A stretch of DNA of 16,526 nt, from assembly GCA_007117945.1 (NCBI GenBank), contig SKTN01000420.1, positions 1 through 16,526 of the forward strand, in the 5' to 3' direction. The first letter of the stretch is position 1. The number at the start of each line of letters is the position of its first letter. The position numbers were made by a program, and so were the translations under genes. This document shows positions 1 through 6,545 of the stretch, piece after piece. Under the pieces are notes generated by a model that made no database searches, had not been told where the DNA came from, and saw only the letters and a list, made by a program, of their open reading frames with translations. This DNA is from Nitriliruptoraceae bacterium (lineage in GTDB: Bacteria; Actinomycetota; Nitriliruptoria; Nitriliruptorales; Nitriliruptoraceae).

Positions 1-47
1 GGCTCGGGTTCCGGCTCGGGTTCGGGTTCCGGCTCGGGCTCCGGGTC
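1..47 (-). repeat. Pro-Glu dipeptide repeat at the visible end of the penicillin-binding protein
   Basis: On the minus strand this encodes at least seven consecutive Pro-Glu dipeptides (residues 733-746), continuing beyond the window. At DNA level it is a degenerate 6-bp repeat of the type GGCTCG/GGTTCC on the plus strand. Such acidic, proline-rich runs often act as rigid spacers in the cell wall, and their length can vary between strains. Confidence 0.8.
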
Positions 48-2240
48 CTCGAGGATCTCCACGCACCGGTTGCCCTGGAAGTCGACCGGCCCGTCGAGCA
101 CCTCGGGTGTCCGTCCGAACTCATCCGGCCCGTCGGGGCTCGGGCCGTAGGCGTAGCCAGGGGGGCAGGGCTCGAGTTCGGGCTTGATCTCCACGCAGGG
201 ACGCCCCTCGGCGTCGGTGATGTCCACCAGGACGTCGGGGAAGAACCCGTCCGCATCCGCGGAGGTCGGGGGATCAGCGAAGGCGTAGCCCTCCGGGCAG
301 GCCTCCTCGTCGGGTTCCCCGCCCTCGAGCTCGAGCGAGGGTGCGGTGAAGCCCTGGACCTCCATGCCCTCGGTGGCCCGGGTCATGTAGGTACGCCACA
401 CGGGTGCCGCCAGCTGCCCGCCGGTGGCCCCCTCGCCCTCGATGGGCGAGTTGTCGAGGTTGCCGAGCCACACGGTGGTGGCCAACTGCGGCACGTAGCC
501 CGCGAACCACACGTCCCGGCCCTCGTTGGTGGTGCCGGTCTTGCCCGCGACGGGCCGGTCATCGAGGGCAGCGGCCTGGCCGCTGCCCTCGGTCACCACG
601 CCCAGCAGGACGTCGCTGACGGCCCGGGCGACCTGGACGTCGACGGCCTGGTCGTCGCGCGGGCCGGGGGTGTAGATGGCGCGCCCATCCGGGTCCTCCA
701 CCCGGGTCACCAGTCGCGGACGTACCCGGAAGCCCTCGGCGGCGTAGGTGCCGTAGGCGCTGGTCAGCTCCAGGGGACTGAACCCGTCCTGGCCCAGGGT
801 CAGCCCCGGCAGGGGCGCCATCGTGGGGCCGGGATCGCGCTCGGTGGGGAACACCTCGTCGGAGGCATCCCGTGGCAGGCCCGCACGGCGGGCAGCTTCG
901 ATCACGGCCTCGCGACCGAGCTCCTCCTGCATCTGCACGAACACGGTGTTGGTGGAGGATGCGGTGGCCTGGCGCACGGTCTGCTCGCCGAAGGCGGAGC
1001 CGCCGAAGTTGGTGATGGTGTCCTGCCCGATCTCCAGCTCCGCGGGCGCGGTGAAGGTGGTCTCCGGCGCGCGTCCCGCATCGATGAAGGCCTGCAGGGT
1101 GAAGACCTTGAAGGTGGAGCCGACCTGGCGTACCGAGCGCAGGGCGGTGTTGAAGGGCTGCTCGGCGATGTCCGGACCGCCCACCAGGGCACGCACACCC
1201 CCGGTGGCGGGATCGATGGACACGATCGCGCCGGTGTCCGTCGGGCCGTCGGCGACGGCGGTCGTCAGCGTCTCCTGGGCGGCGCGTTGCATCGACTGGT
1301 CGAGCTCGGTGTGGATGCGCAGGCCCCGGAACAGCTCGCCCTGGGCGAACTCGGGACGGGCAGCGAGCTCGCGGCGAACGGCGTCGAGGTAGTAGGCGTT
1401 CGGACCCCGGTCCACCCCGCGGCGCTCGTTGACCTCAGGCAGCCCCTCGGCGATGACGGCATCGGCCTCGGCCCGCGACAGGGCCCCGGTCTCCACCATC
1501 CCCTCGAGGGCGAAGCGGCGGCGCTGGTCGGCCCGCTCGGGGTTCTCCAGGGGGTCGAAGGCCTCGGGGGCGGCGATGATGCCGGCGAGCAGCGCGGCCT
1601 GGTTGACGTCGAGTTCCGCGGCGGGACGGTCGAAGAAGGCCTGGGAGCTGGCCTCGATCCCGTAGGTCCCACGACCCCAGTAGATCGTGTTCAGGTAGAA
1701 CTCGAGGATCTCGTCCTTCTCGTAGGCCTGCTCCAGCTTGATCGCCAGCGCCGCCTCCTCGACCTTACGGGCGTAGGTCTGATCCGGGGTCAGGGTGGCG
1801 TTCTTGATGTACTGCTGGGTGATCGTGGAGCCGCCCTGTTCCACCGCACCGGCGCGCACGTTGGTGAACAGCGCCCGGGCGATCCCCCGCAGGGAGATCC
1901 CGCGGTGCTCGTAGAAGCCGCGGTCCTCGGCGGCCAGCACCGCCTGTGGGACGTGCTCGGGCAGGCTCGAGAGGTCGACGTCCTCACGGGCGAGTTCGCT
2001 GGCGAGGCTGCCGATCTCCTCGCCGTCGACGTCGTAGACCAGGGAGGAGCGCGCGTCGATGTCGCCGGGTAGGGGGACGCTGGAGAAGACCAGGTAGAAA
2101 CCCAGCAGGCCGACGGCGGCCGCCAGCACGGCCGGGATGACCATCAGCAGCAGGAACCAGCGCCGCCAGCGTCGCCAACCGGTGCGCTTGGGGCGTGCCG
2201 CGCCCGCTGATCGGGAGCGTGCGCTCGAGGTCCTGGCCAT
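1..2240 (-). CDS. Class A penicillin-binding protein (transglycosylase/transpeptidase), C-terminus cut by window edge
   Basis: This bifunctional cell-wall enzyme polymerises lipid II glycan and cross-links stem peptides outside the membrane. About 746 residues are visible and the frame is still open at position 1. A basic N-terminus is followed by one membrane anchor (about residues 28-52). The glycosyltransferase domain shows the AEDRGFYEH motif with catalytic E105, then GGSTITQQ, then the FYLNTIYWGRGTYG segment. The transpeptidase domain has STFK with nucleophile S375, S429-T-N431, and K567-T-G. The first motif reads QVGSTFKV, where QPGSTFKP is common. After about residue 625 comes a low-complexity tail with two Cys-pair modules and a Pro-Glu run. 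The ATG start is supported by GGGGAGAG about 6 bases upstream. It appears monocistronic, because a hairpin separates it from the dehydrogenase upstream. The assignment as a PBP1A/PonA-like protein is firm; the exact paralogue is not. Confidence 0.95.
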   Translation of the reverse strand, partial: MARTSSARSRSAGAARPKRTGWRRWRRWFLLLMVIPAVLAAAVGLLGFYLVFSSVPLPGDIDARSSLVYDVDGEEIGSLASELAREDVDLSSLPEHVPQAVLAAEDRGFYEHRGISLRGIARALFTNVRAGAVEQGGSTITQQYIKNATLTPDQTYARKVEEAALAIKLEQAYEKDEILEFYLNTIYWGRGTYGIEASSQAFFDRPAAELDVNQAALLAGIIAAPEAFDPLENPERADQRRRFALEGMVETGALSRAEADAVIAEGLPEVNERRGVDRGPNAYYLDAVRRELAARPEFAQGELFRGLRIHTELDQSMQRAAQETLTTAVADGPTDTGAIVSIDPATGGVRALVGGPDIAEQPFNTALRSVRQVGSTFKVFTLQAFIDAGRAPETTFTAPAELEIGQDTITNFGGSAFGEQTVRQATASSTNTVFVQMQEELGREAVIEAARRAGLPRDASDEVFPTERDPGPTMAPLPGLTLGQDGFSPLELTSAYGTYAAEGFRVRPRLVTRVEDPDGRAIYTPGPRDDQAVDVQVARAVSDVLLGVVTEGSGQAAALDDRPVAGKTGTTNEGRDVWFAGYVPQLATTVWLGNLDNSPIEGEGATGGQLAAPVWRTYMTRATEGMEVQGFTAPSLELEGGEPDEEACPEGYAFADPPTSADADGFFPDVLVDITDAEGRPCVEIKPELEPCPPGYAYGPSPDGPDEFGRTPEVLDGPVDFQGNRCVEILEDPEPEPEPEPEPEPE
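36..299 (-). repeat. Two tandem 44-residue cysteine-pair modules in the penicillin-binding protein tail
   Basis: Two consecutive units of 132 bp each read CPxGYA, a 28-residue Asp/Pro/Gly-rich stretch, then CVEI. The cysteines are at residues 648 and 682 in the first unit and at 692 and 726 in the second. Each pair is spaced identically (C-x33-C). The units have diverged at the DNA level but keep both cysteines and the flanking CP-GYA and CVEI residues. Since the domain is extracytoplasmic, each pair could form a disulfide; this is inference. Confidence 0.8.
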
Positions 2241-2304
2241 CGGCGTCTCTCCCCGCTGTTGGTGGGTCGGCTGGGGGAGCCGGCCCGTGGCGCGCCGACC
2301 TGTG

Positions 2305-2310
2305 AAGGTA
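2305..2310 (-). promoter_or_regulatory. Possible -10 element for the penicillin-binding protein gene
   Basis: TACCTT on the minus strand fits the TANNNT pattern and lies 64 bases before the ATG at 2240. No good -35 hexamer is seen at the usual spacing, so this is tentative. Confidence 0.25.
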
Positions 2311-2366
2311 CCGCCTGGTGCGCAGCCGCCGGTGGAAGCGGTCCGTCCACGCGCAGGTCGAACACG

Positions 2367-2398
2367 CCGCGGACCCGCCCTGGCGAGCGGGTCCGCGG
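2367..2398 (-). terminator. Hairpin terminator after the acyl-CoA dehydrogenase
   Basis: A perfect 12-bp inverted repeat, CCGCGGACCCGC with GCGGGTCCGCGG, surrounds an 8-base loop. It starts about 40 bases past the stop of the minus-strand acyl-CoA dehydrogenase gene. There is no U-run, which is common for terminators in high-GC actinobacteria. It separates the dehydrogenase from the penicillin-binding protein gene downstream. Confidence 0.7.
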
Positions 2399-2438
2399 TC
2401 GGTGGTGGCTCAGCCCGTGGGTACGGGCAGTACGGCGA

Positions 2439-4325
2439 TCAGAAGGCCTCGACGGCCACGTCCATCAGGGCGCCGTCCTCCTCGGCGGCGACCTGGGTAC
2501 GCAGGCCCACCTTGGGCAGGACGCTGCGGGCGAAGTGGCGTGCCGCGGCGATCTTGCCGGTGTAGAAGGCGGTGTCCTTGTCCCCGGCGACCCCGGCCTC
2601 CAGGGCGTCGTGCGCCACCTCGGCCTGGCGCAACAGCAGCCAGCCGATCATGACCTCGGCGAGGGAGGCGAGGAAGGCCGTGGACTGCAGGCCCGTCTTG
2701 TAGATCTCCGTGCGCTTCGACTCGTCCATGGACGCCATGGCGTGCTGGAGCAGGACGCCGAGGTGGGACTGCGCCGCGTCGAGGGCGGTACCGAGCCGCT
2801 CACGCTCGTCGGCGAAGGGGTCACCGTCCACGCCGGCCTTGAGGAAGGTGCGGATCTGGTCCGCGAACCAGGTCAGGGTCGCGCCCTGGTCCCGCACGAC
2901 CTTGCGGAAGAGCAGATCGAGGGCCTGGATCGCCGTGGTGCCCTCGTAGAGGGTGTCGATCTTGGCGTCCCGGATGTACTGCTCGATGGGGTAGTCCTGG
3001 GTGTAGCCGGAACCACCGAAGGTCTGCAGGCTGTGGGAGCCGAGCAGCTCGTAGGCCTTCTCCGAGCAGTAGCCCTTCACCAGCGGCAGCAGCAGGTCCT
3101 CACGGGCGATCCACCGGTCGTGCTCGTCGTGGTCCTCACCGCCCATGGTGTCGGGGTGCGCGGCGAGCTGCGCCTGGTCCTGGACCCACCCGGCGTACAT
3201 GACCAGGGCGCGCATGCCCTCGGCGTGGGCCTTCTGGTCCATCAGCATCCGGCGCACGTCCGGGTGCCGGATGATCTCCACCTTGGGCGCGGTCTTGTCG
3301 GTCATCTCGGTCATGTCGGCGCCCTGGACGCGGATCTTCGCGTACTCCAGCGCGTTGAGGTAGCCCGTGGACAGCGTGGCCATGGCCTTGGTGCCGACCA
3401 TCATCCGGGCGTACTCGATCACCAGGAACATCTGCTTGATGCCCTCGTGGACGTTGCCGGCGAGGTAGCCGACGCAGGGCTCACCGTCCTGGCCGAGGGA
3501 GAGCTCGCAGGTCGCCGAGCCCTTGATCCCCATCTTCTTCTCGAGGTTGGAGACCCGCACGCCGTTGCGTTCCCCGATGCTGCCGTCGGCGTCGACGTGG
3601 CGCTTGGGCACCAGGAACAGGCTCAGGCCCTTGGTGCCCGGTGCCGCGCCCTCGGGACGGGCGAGCACCAGGTGCAGGGTGTTGGGGTGGGTCTGGGCGT
3701 CCGCGGAGGTGATGAACCGCTTGATGCCCTCGAGGTGGTAGACGTCGCCGAGGTCGTCCGCACCGGCTGCCTCGACGAAGGTGGCCTTGGTGGTGCCCGC
3801 ACCGACGTCGGAGCCGGCGTCGGGCTCGGTCAGCACCATCGTGCCGCCCCAGCGGTCCTCCACCAGGGGCCGGCCGAAGGCCTTCTTCTGCCCCTCGGTG
3901 CCGATCTGGTCGATGATCGAGGCCATCAGGGCACCGATCGGCCACAGGCTGGCGGTGGCGTGACCGCCGGCGAGCAGTTCCGTGCCGGCCCAGCGGATCG
4001 TCGGGGGAGCGCCGTACCCGCCGAGGTGGGTGGGCAGCGGCATCAGGTGCCAGCCGGCGTCGTAGAACGCCTCCAGCGCCCGGTTCAGCTCCTCGGGGAC
4101 GTGCACGTCGCCCTCGGGGGTGAGCTCGAGGGGTTCGCGGTCGGCGGTGGCGAAGGAGTCCGCCCACACCGACTCGCGGCTGAAGCGCTCGAGCTCGCTC
4201 AGCAGCATGCGGGCCTGCTCGCCGTCAACGGCCTCGAAGGGCCCGGTCCCGAAGTAGCTGTCGGCACCGAACACCTCGAAGAGGTTGAACTCGATGTCGC
4301 GGAGGTTGCTCTTGTAGTGGCTCAT
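2439..4325 (-). CDS. Acyl-CoA dehydrogenase, FadE5/DmdC-type (628 aa)
   Basis: This FAD enzyme should oxidise an acyl-CoA to the trans-2-enoyl-CoA and pass electrons to electron-transfer flavoprotein in the cytoplasm. At 628 residues it is longer than classical 380-residue members and matches the large subfamily with extra N- and C-terminal domains. That subfamily includes mycobacterial FadE5 and DmdC (3-methylmercaptopropionyl-CoA dehydrogenase). The short N-terminal domain covers about residues 1-80. The flavin-binding middle contains MVLTEPDAGSDVG (163-175) and FITSADA. The expected catalytic base is E461 in DTLYEGTTAIQALDLL. A further helical domain follows residue 480. The ATG start has GAGGGAG just upstream. 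The gene is divergent from a TetR regulator and probably controlled by it. The substrate cannot be read from the sequence: medium/long-chain acyl-CoA or a DMSP breakdown intermediate are both possible. Confidence 0.93.
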   Translation of the reverse strand: MSHYKSNLRDIEFNLFEVFGADSYFGTGPFEAVDGEQARMLLSELERFSRESVWADSFATADREPLELTPEGDVHVPEELNRALEAFYDAGWHLMPLPTHLGGYGAPPTIRWAGTELLAGGHATASLWPIGALMASIIDQIGTEGQKKAFGRPLVEDRWGGTMVLTEPDAGSDVGAGTTKATFVEAAGADDLGDVYHLEGIKRFITSADAQTHPNTLHLVLARPEGAAPGTKGLSLFLVPKRHVDADGSIGERNGVRVSNLEKKMGIKGSATCELSLGQDGEPCVGYLAGNVHEGIKQMFLVIEYARMMVGTKAMATLSTGYLNALEYAKIRVQGADMTEMTDKTAPKVEIIRHPDVRRMLMDQKAHAEGMRALVMYAGWVQDQAQLAAHPDTMGGEDHDEHDRWIAREDLLLPLVKGYCSEKAYELLGSHSLQTFGGSGYTQDYPIEQYIRDAKIDTLYEGTTAIQALDLLFRKVVRDQGATLTWFADQIRTFLKAGVDGDPFADERERLGTALDAAQSHLGVLLQHAMASMDESKRTEIYKTGLQSTAFLASLAEVMIGWLLLRQAEVAHDALEAGVAGDKDTAFYTGKIAAARHFARSVLPKVGLRTQVAAEEDGALMDVAVEAF

Positions 4326-4463
4326 CGCGTCTCCCTCGGTCCGCCGAGCGGCTCCCTGGCGGTGCGGGCTCCCGTCGCACCGTTCACGTCACCCCGTCAC
4401 CGCTCCTGTGGTCGTGTGCGCCCGGTGGGGCGTACAGGGAGGAACGCCGAAGCTGGAGTGGAT

Positions 4464-4478
4464 GTTCCATCTTGGAAC
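4464..4478. promoter_or_regulatory. Palindrome, candidate TetR operator (GTTCCA-TCT-TGGAAC)
   Basis: Perfect 6-bp arms flank a 3-bp centre in the divergent region between the acyl-CoA dehydrogenase and the TetR gene. It falls just downstream of the predicted dehydrogenase transcription start, where a bound repressor would block the polymerase. Assignment to this regulator is inference from position. Confidence 0.5.
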
Positions 4479-4487
4479 GTGTGCTAC

Positions 4488-4516
4488 ATATTGGAGCGAG
4501 CGCTCAAGTTCTGCAA
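4488..4516 (-). promoter_or_regulatory. Possible promoter of the acyl-CoA dehydrogenase gene
   Basis: On the minus strand TTGCAG (4516-4511) and CAATAT (4493-4488) are separated by exactly 17 bp, in the locally most AT-rich part of the intergenic region. The -10 match is only moderate. If real, the leader to the ATG at 4325 is about 150 nt. Confidence 0.35.
4494..4505. promoter_or_regulatory. Palindrome inside the promoter spacer, second candidate operator (GAGCG-AG-CGCTC)
   Basis: Perfect 5-bp arms around a 2-bp centre sit exactly between the proposed -35 and -10 elements of the dehydrogenase promoter. With flanks it reads TTGGAGCGAGCGCTCAAG, with partial outer symmetry. This position suits a TetR-family repressor. 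It differs from the neighbouring palindrome at 4464-4478, so the two may bind different proteins. Confidence 0.45.
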
Positions 4517-4551
4517 ACTGAGCGGTCCACCCCGCGCACGACGGTGCCCGC

Positions 4552-4557
4552 TAGGTT
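4552..4557 (+). promoter_or_regulatory. Possible -10 element for the TetR gene
   Basis: TAGGTT matches TANNNT and lies about 50 bases before the TetR start codon. No clear -35 partner is visible. Confidence 0.25.
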
Positions 4558-4607
4558 CCGCGCGGCCGTCAGGCGGACGGGGCGGCACGACCGGGAGGAG
4601 GCACGGC

Positions 4608-5177
4608 ATGGGTCGGTACCGCGTGGGGCTCGAGACCCGCGAACGCATCCTGTCGGCCACGCGCAGGCTCCTGGCCGAGGTCGGCATCGAGGGCGTGACG
4701 CTGAAGGCCATCACCGCCAACGCCCGGGTGGGTGCCGGCAGCTTCTACAACCTGTTCGCCTCCAAGGACGACGCGGTCTTCGAGGTGGTCCGTGAGGCCA
4801 TCGAAGCCGTCGACCCCGATCCCGCGGGGGCGGGCACCGACAGCCTGGAGGATCTGGTCGACGCCTTCGTCGCCTTCATGACGGGCTCCTCGCCGATCGC
4901 CCGTATCTATCTCCAGTTGGCGGGTCGCGGCCTGACCGATCCGGTCATCGCCGCGCGCGTCCTGCGCAGCCACCGCCGCAGGGTCGAGCGTTTCGCTGAC
5001 GCCTGGCAGCGTGAGGTCCCCGAGCTCGAGCCGGCTGAGGCGGCCGCCCGCGCCGAGGTCATGCTCGGGGCGCTGACGGGGCTGGGGATGACCGCGCTGA
5101 TGGACCCCGGTTTCGACATGCGCCGCCACGCCCTGGCGCTGCTGCCCGACGCGGCGCGGCTGCGCGCCACGGGTTGA
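4608..5177 (+). CDS. TetR/AcrR-family transcriptional regulator (189 aa)
   Basis: This is a ligand-responsive DNA-binding protein, probably a dimeric repressor. The N-terminal domain begins LETRERILSATRRLLAEVG and carries the helix-turn-helix at about residues 30-50 (VTLKAITANARVGAGSFYNLF), followed by the typical KDDAVFEVV helix. The C-terminal half (about 75-189) is the variable helical ligand and dimer domain and shows no recognisable effector signature. The ATG is chosen because GGGAGGAGG lies 6 bases upstream and the HTH begins at the usual distance from it. It diverges from the acyl-CoA dehydrogenase gene, and a thioesterase follows after a 34-bp gap, so an acyl-CoA ligand is plausible. 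The open frame extends far upstream, but only as a by-product of high GC content. Confidence 0.92.
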   Translation: MGRYRVGLETRERILSATRRLLAEVGIEGVTLKAITANARVGAGSFYNLFASKDDAVFEVVREAIEAVDPDPAGAGTDSLEDLVDAFVAFMTGSSPIARIYLQLAGRGLTDPVIAARVLRSHRRRVERFADAWQREVPELEPAEAAARAEVMLGALTGLGMTALMDPGFDMRRHALALLPDAARLRATG

Positions 5178-5211
5178 CCGGGGCGGTGGGCATGGGGACG
5201 AGGGCGGCGAG

Positions 5212-5889
5212 GTGACGGTGAGCCGGGATGATGGCGACACCGCGGCGGCCCGGGTGCGCGCCGCGGCCGCGCTCCGTGAGCTCGGCCACGTGTTGCTCGC
5301 CAACGAGGTGGACGCCCGGCTGCTGGAGCGGATCGCGACGGAGCTGGCCGCGCTGACGCGGCAGGCTGCTGGTGCCGGGGACCGGCACCGCGACGTGGCC
5401 ACCCTGACCCGACGCATGTTCGCCACCGAGGTCGCCGATCGCGATCCGGTGGTGCACTTCGACGAGTGCTTCGTCTGCGGTCCCTGGAACCCCCTCGGCA
5501 TCGGTCTGGAGGTCACCCGGGAGGGTGACGACGCGGTGGCCTCGGTGGTCCTCGGCCACGCCTTCGAGGGTGGTCCGGGCATGGCCCACGGCGGCGTGGT
5601 GGCCGCCCTATTCGACGACCTGTTGGGCTACCTGCTCACCCTGCACCGGTTCCCCGCCTTCACCGGGGAGCTGACCGTGCGCTACCACCGACCCACCCCC
5701 ATCGAGCGGCGCTTGCAGCTGCGGGGCCGTGTCGTGGAGCACCAGGGCCGGCAGCTGGTCACCGACGGTGAGGTCCAGGTGGACGGCATGGTGGTGGCCA
5801 CCGCGCAGGCCACCTTCGTGCGGATCGACACCGACCGCCTGGCCGCCGACCGGGTCGCCGACGGGCGGCCGGGCGACGAACGGCGCTGA
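5212..5889 (+). CDS. PaaI-like hotdog thioesterase (225 aa)
   Basis: This is likely an acyl-CoA thioesterase of the 4HBT superfamily. The hotdog domain occupies about residues 83-207. It opens with HFDECFVCGPWNPLGIGLEV, where C86 and C89 form the CxxCG-NP-G motif common in THEM4/PaaI relatives. The active-site segment is GPGMAHGGVVAALFDDLLGY, with HGG at 126-128 and acidic D135/D136. A helical N-terminal extension of about 80 residues precedes it, which is longer than usual. The start is uncertain: GTG at 5212 or GTG at 5218, the latter with GGCGAGG better placed. The gene lies 34 bp after the TetR gene and is probably co-transcribed with it, which links it to acyl-CoA metabolism. The substrate is unknown. 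Confidence 0.85.
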   Translation: MTVSRDDGDTAAARVRAAAALRELGHVLLANEVDARLLERIATELAALTRQAAGAGDRHRDVATLTRRMFATEVADRDPVVHFDECFVCGPWNPLGIGLEVTREGDDAVASVVLGHAFEGGPGMAHGGVVAALFDDLLGYLLTLHRFPAFTGELTVRYHRPTPIERRLQLRGRVVEHQGRQLVTDGEVQVDGMVVATAQATFVRIDTDRLAADRVADGRPGDERR

Positions 5890-5906
5890 AGGGGACTCCT
5901 GCCCCT
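5890..5906 (+). terminator. Weak hairpin directly after the thioesterase stop
   Basis: AGGGG pairs with CCCCT across a 7-base loop immediately after the TGA. The 5-bp stem is short and there is no U-run, so terminator function is doubtful. Confidence 0.25.
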
Positions 5907-5982
5907 AGCGCCGTCAGCGCAGCCACGTTGGACTGTGCCGTACCGGGGCATGTGCACACCCGTGCGCCGGGGGAGGTGGGCC

Positions 5983-6228
5983 ATGGCCACGCTCGTGCGA
6001 CGGGTCGACCGCCGCCTCGTGGACGGCTTCGGCATGGTGGCCTGCGCCCGTCAGGGCCGCGACGTCACCCTGGACCACTGCCTCGCCTGCCGTGAACTGA
6101 TCGGTGCCATCCGTGGTCCGGGGGGTGAGGTCGAGGAGATCCGCTGCCGCGCAGCGGCACGCGAGGCGCCACACCAGGGCACGACCCCCTGGGACACCCT
6201 CGGGCCCCTGGGTCCCTTCCGTCCCTGA
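5983..6228 (+). CDS. Small four-cysteine protein, probable zinc-binding (81 aa)
   Basis: The function is not known. Four cysteines at residues 21, 33, 36 and 55 are arranged C-x11-C-x2-C-x18-C, within ACARQGRDVTLDHCLACREL and IRC. This suggests a zinc-ribbon-like or treble-clef metal site. A similar C...CxxC...C pattern in short proteins is familiar from actinobacterial genomes, but I cannot name the family. The ATG is chosen because GGGAGGTGG ends just before it; an upstream ATG at 5935 has no such site. The last 25 residues are Pro/Gly-rich and probably disordered. The gene stands alone on the plus strand and converges with an unknown minus-strand gene across a repeat-rich spacer. Confidence 0.65.
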   Translation: MATLVRRVDRRLVDGFGMVACARQGRDVTLDHCLACRELIGAIRGPGGEVEEIRCRAAAREAPHQGTTPWDTLGPLGPFRP

Positions 6229-6304
6229 CCCCGGTGCCGTCCCGCGTCCTGCCGGGCCCGATCGGGACCAGCCGGGGTGCCGGTTGCTCGCCTGTTGGCC
6301 GGGT

Positions 6305-6344
6305 GGTGGTCGCTCCCTGGGCGTGAGCCCAGGGAACGACCACC
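6305..6344. repeat. Strong hairpin, REP-like element copy 1 and likely bidirectional terminator
   Basis: The arms GGTGGTCGCTCCCTGGGC and GCCCAGGGAACGACCACC are 18 bp with one mismatch (C opposite A) and a 4-base loop GTGA. It lies 76 bases after the small Cys protein, between convergent genes, so it could end transcripts from either side. The core TGGTCG-n3-CCTGGGC-n4-GCCCAGG recurs at 6379-6405 and, on the minus strand, at 16489-16515. Confidence 0.75.
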
Positions 6345-6378
6345 GAACACTGCCGGATCGGCTGGAGCCGCGCTGGGG

Positions 6379-6405
6379 TGGCTGATCCCTGGGCTCCCGC
6401 CCAGG
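6379..6405. repeat. REP-like hairpin copy 2
   Basis: CCTGGGC, loop TCCC and GCCCAGG form a perfect 7-bp stem. The upstream flank TGGCTGATC aligns with TGGTCGCTC of copy 1, and the two copies start 72 bp apart. The outer stem is degenerate compared with copy 1. Confidence 0.6.
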
Positions 6406-6415
6406 ACCCGACCAG

Positions 6416-6499
6416 GGTGGCTCGGAGAGGGTGGCCCGGACGGGGTGGGTCGGAGGGGGTGGGCCGGACGGGGTGGCTCGTGCCGGGTGGCCTGCGCCG
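6416..6499 (+). repeat. Six tandem 14-bp units
   Basis: The units are GGTGGCTCGGAGAG, GGTGGCCCGGACGG, GGTGGGTCGGAGGG, GGTGGGCCGGACGG, GGTGGCTCGTGCCG and GGTGGCCTGCGCCG. Odd and even units resemble each other most, so there is also a 28-bp period. All six begin GGTGG. They lie in non-coding sequence beside the second hairpin. The pattern looks like a minisatellite that grew by slippage. Confidence 0.8.
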
Positions 6500-6545
6500 G
6501 GCGCGTCCCGCCACCACCGCCGGCCGCCGCGCCCGCGACCGCCGC

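Larger units (their letters stand above)
6229..6545. other. Repeat-rich spacer between convergent genes
   Basis: About 317 bp without a supported gene separate the small Cys protein from the minus-strand hypothetical. It contains the palindrome CCCGATCGGG (6257-6266), a strong 18-bp hairpin (6305-6344), a related shorter hairpin (6379-6405) and six tandem 14-bp units (6416-6499). Frames stay open here only because stops are rare at this GC content. Confidence 0.7.

Noticed and set aside
2259..4607. Very long plus-strand open frame opposite the acyl-CoA dehydrogenase, joined in frame to the TetR gene
   Set aside because: It mirrors the codon pattern of the minus-strand dehydrogenase and has low-complexity Gly/Val/His-rich sequence without domains. 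Only the part from 4608 is a real gene. Long antisense frames are expected at this GC content.
6257..6266. Perfect 10-bp palindrome CCCGATCGGG as an operator
   Set aside because: It is short and GC-rich, lies between the 3' ends of convergent genes rather than near a promoter, and such sequences arise often by chance here.
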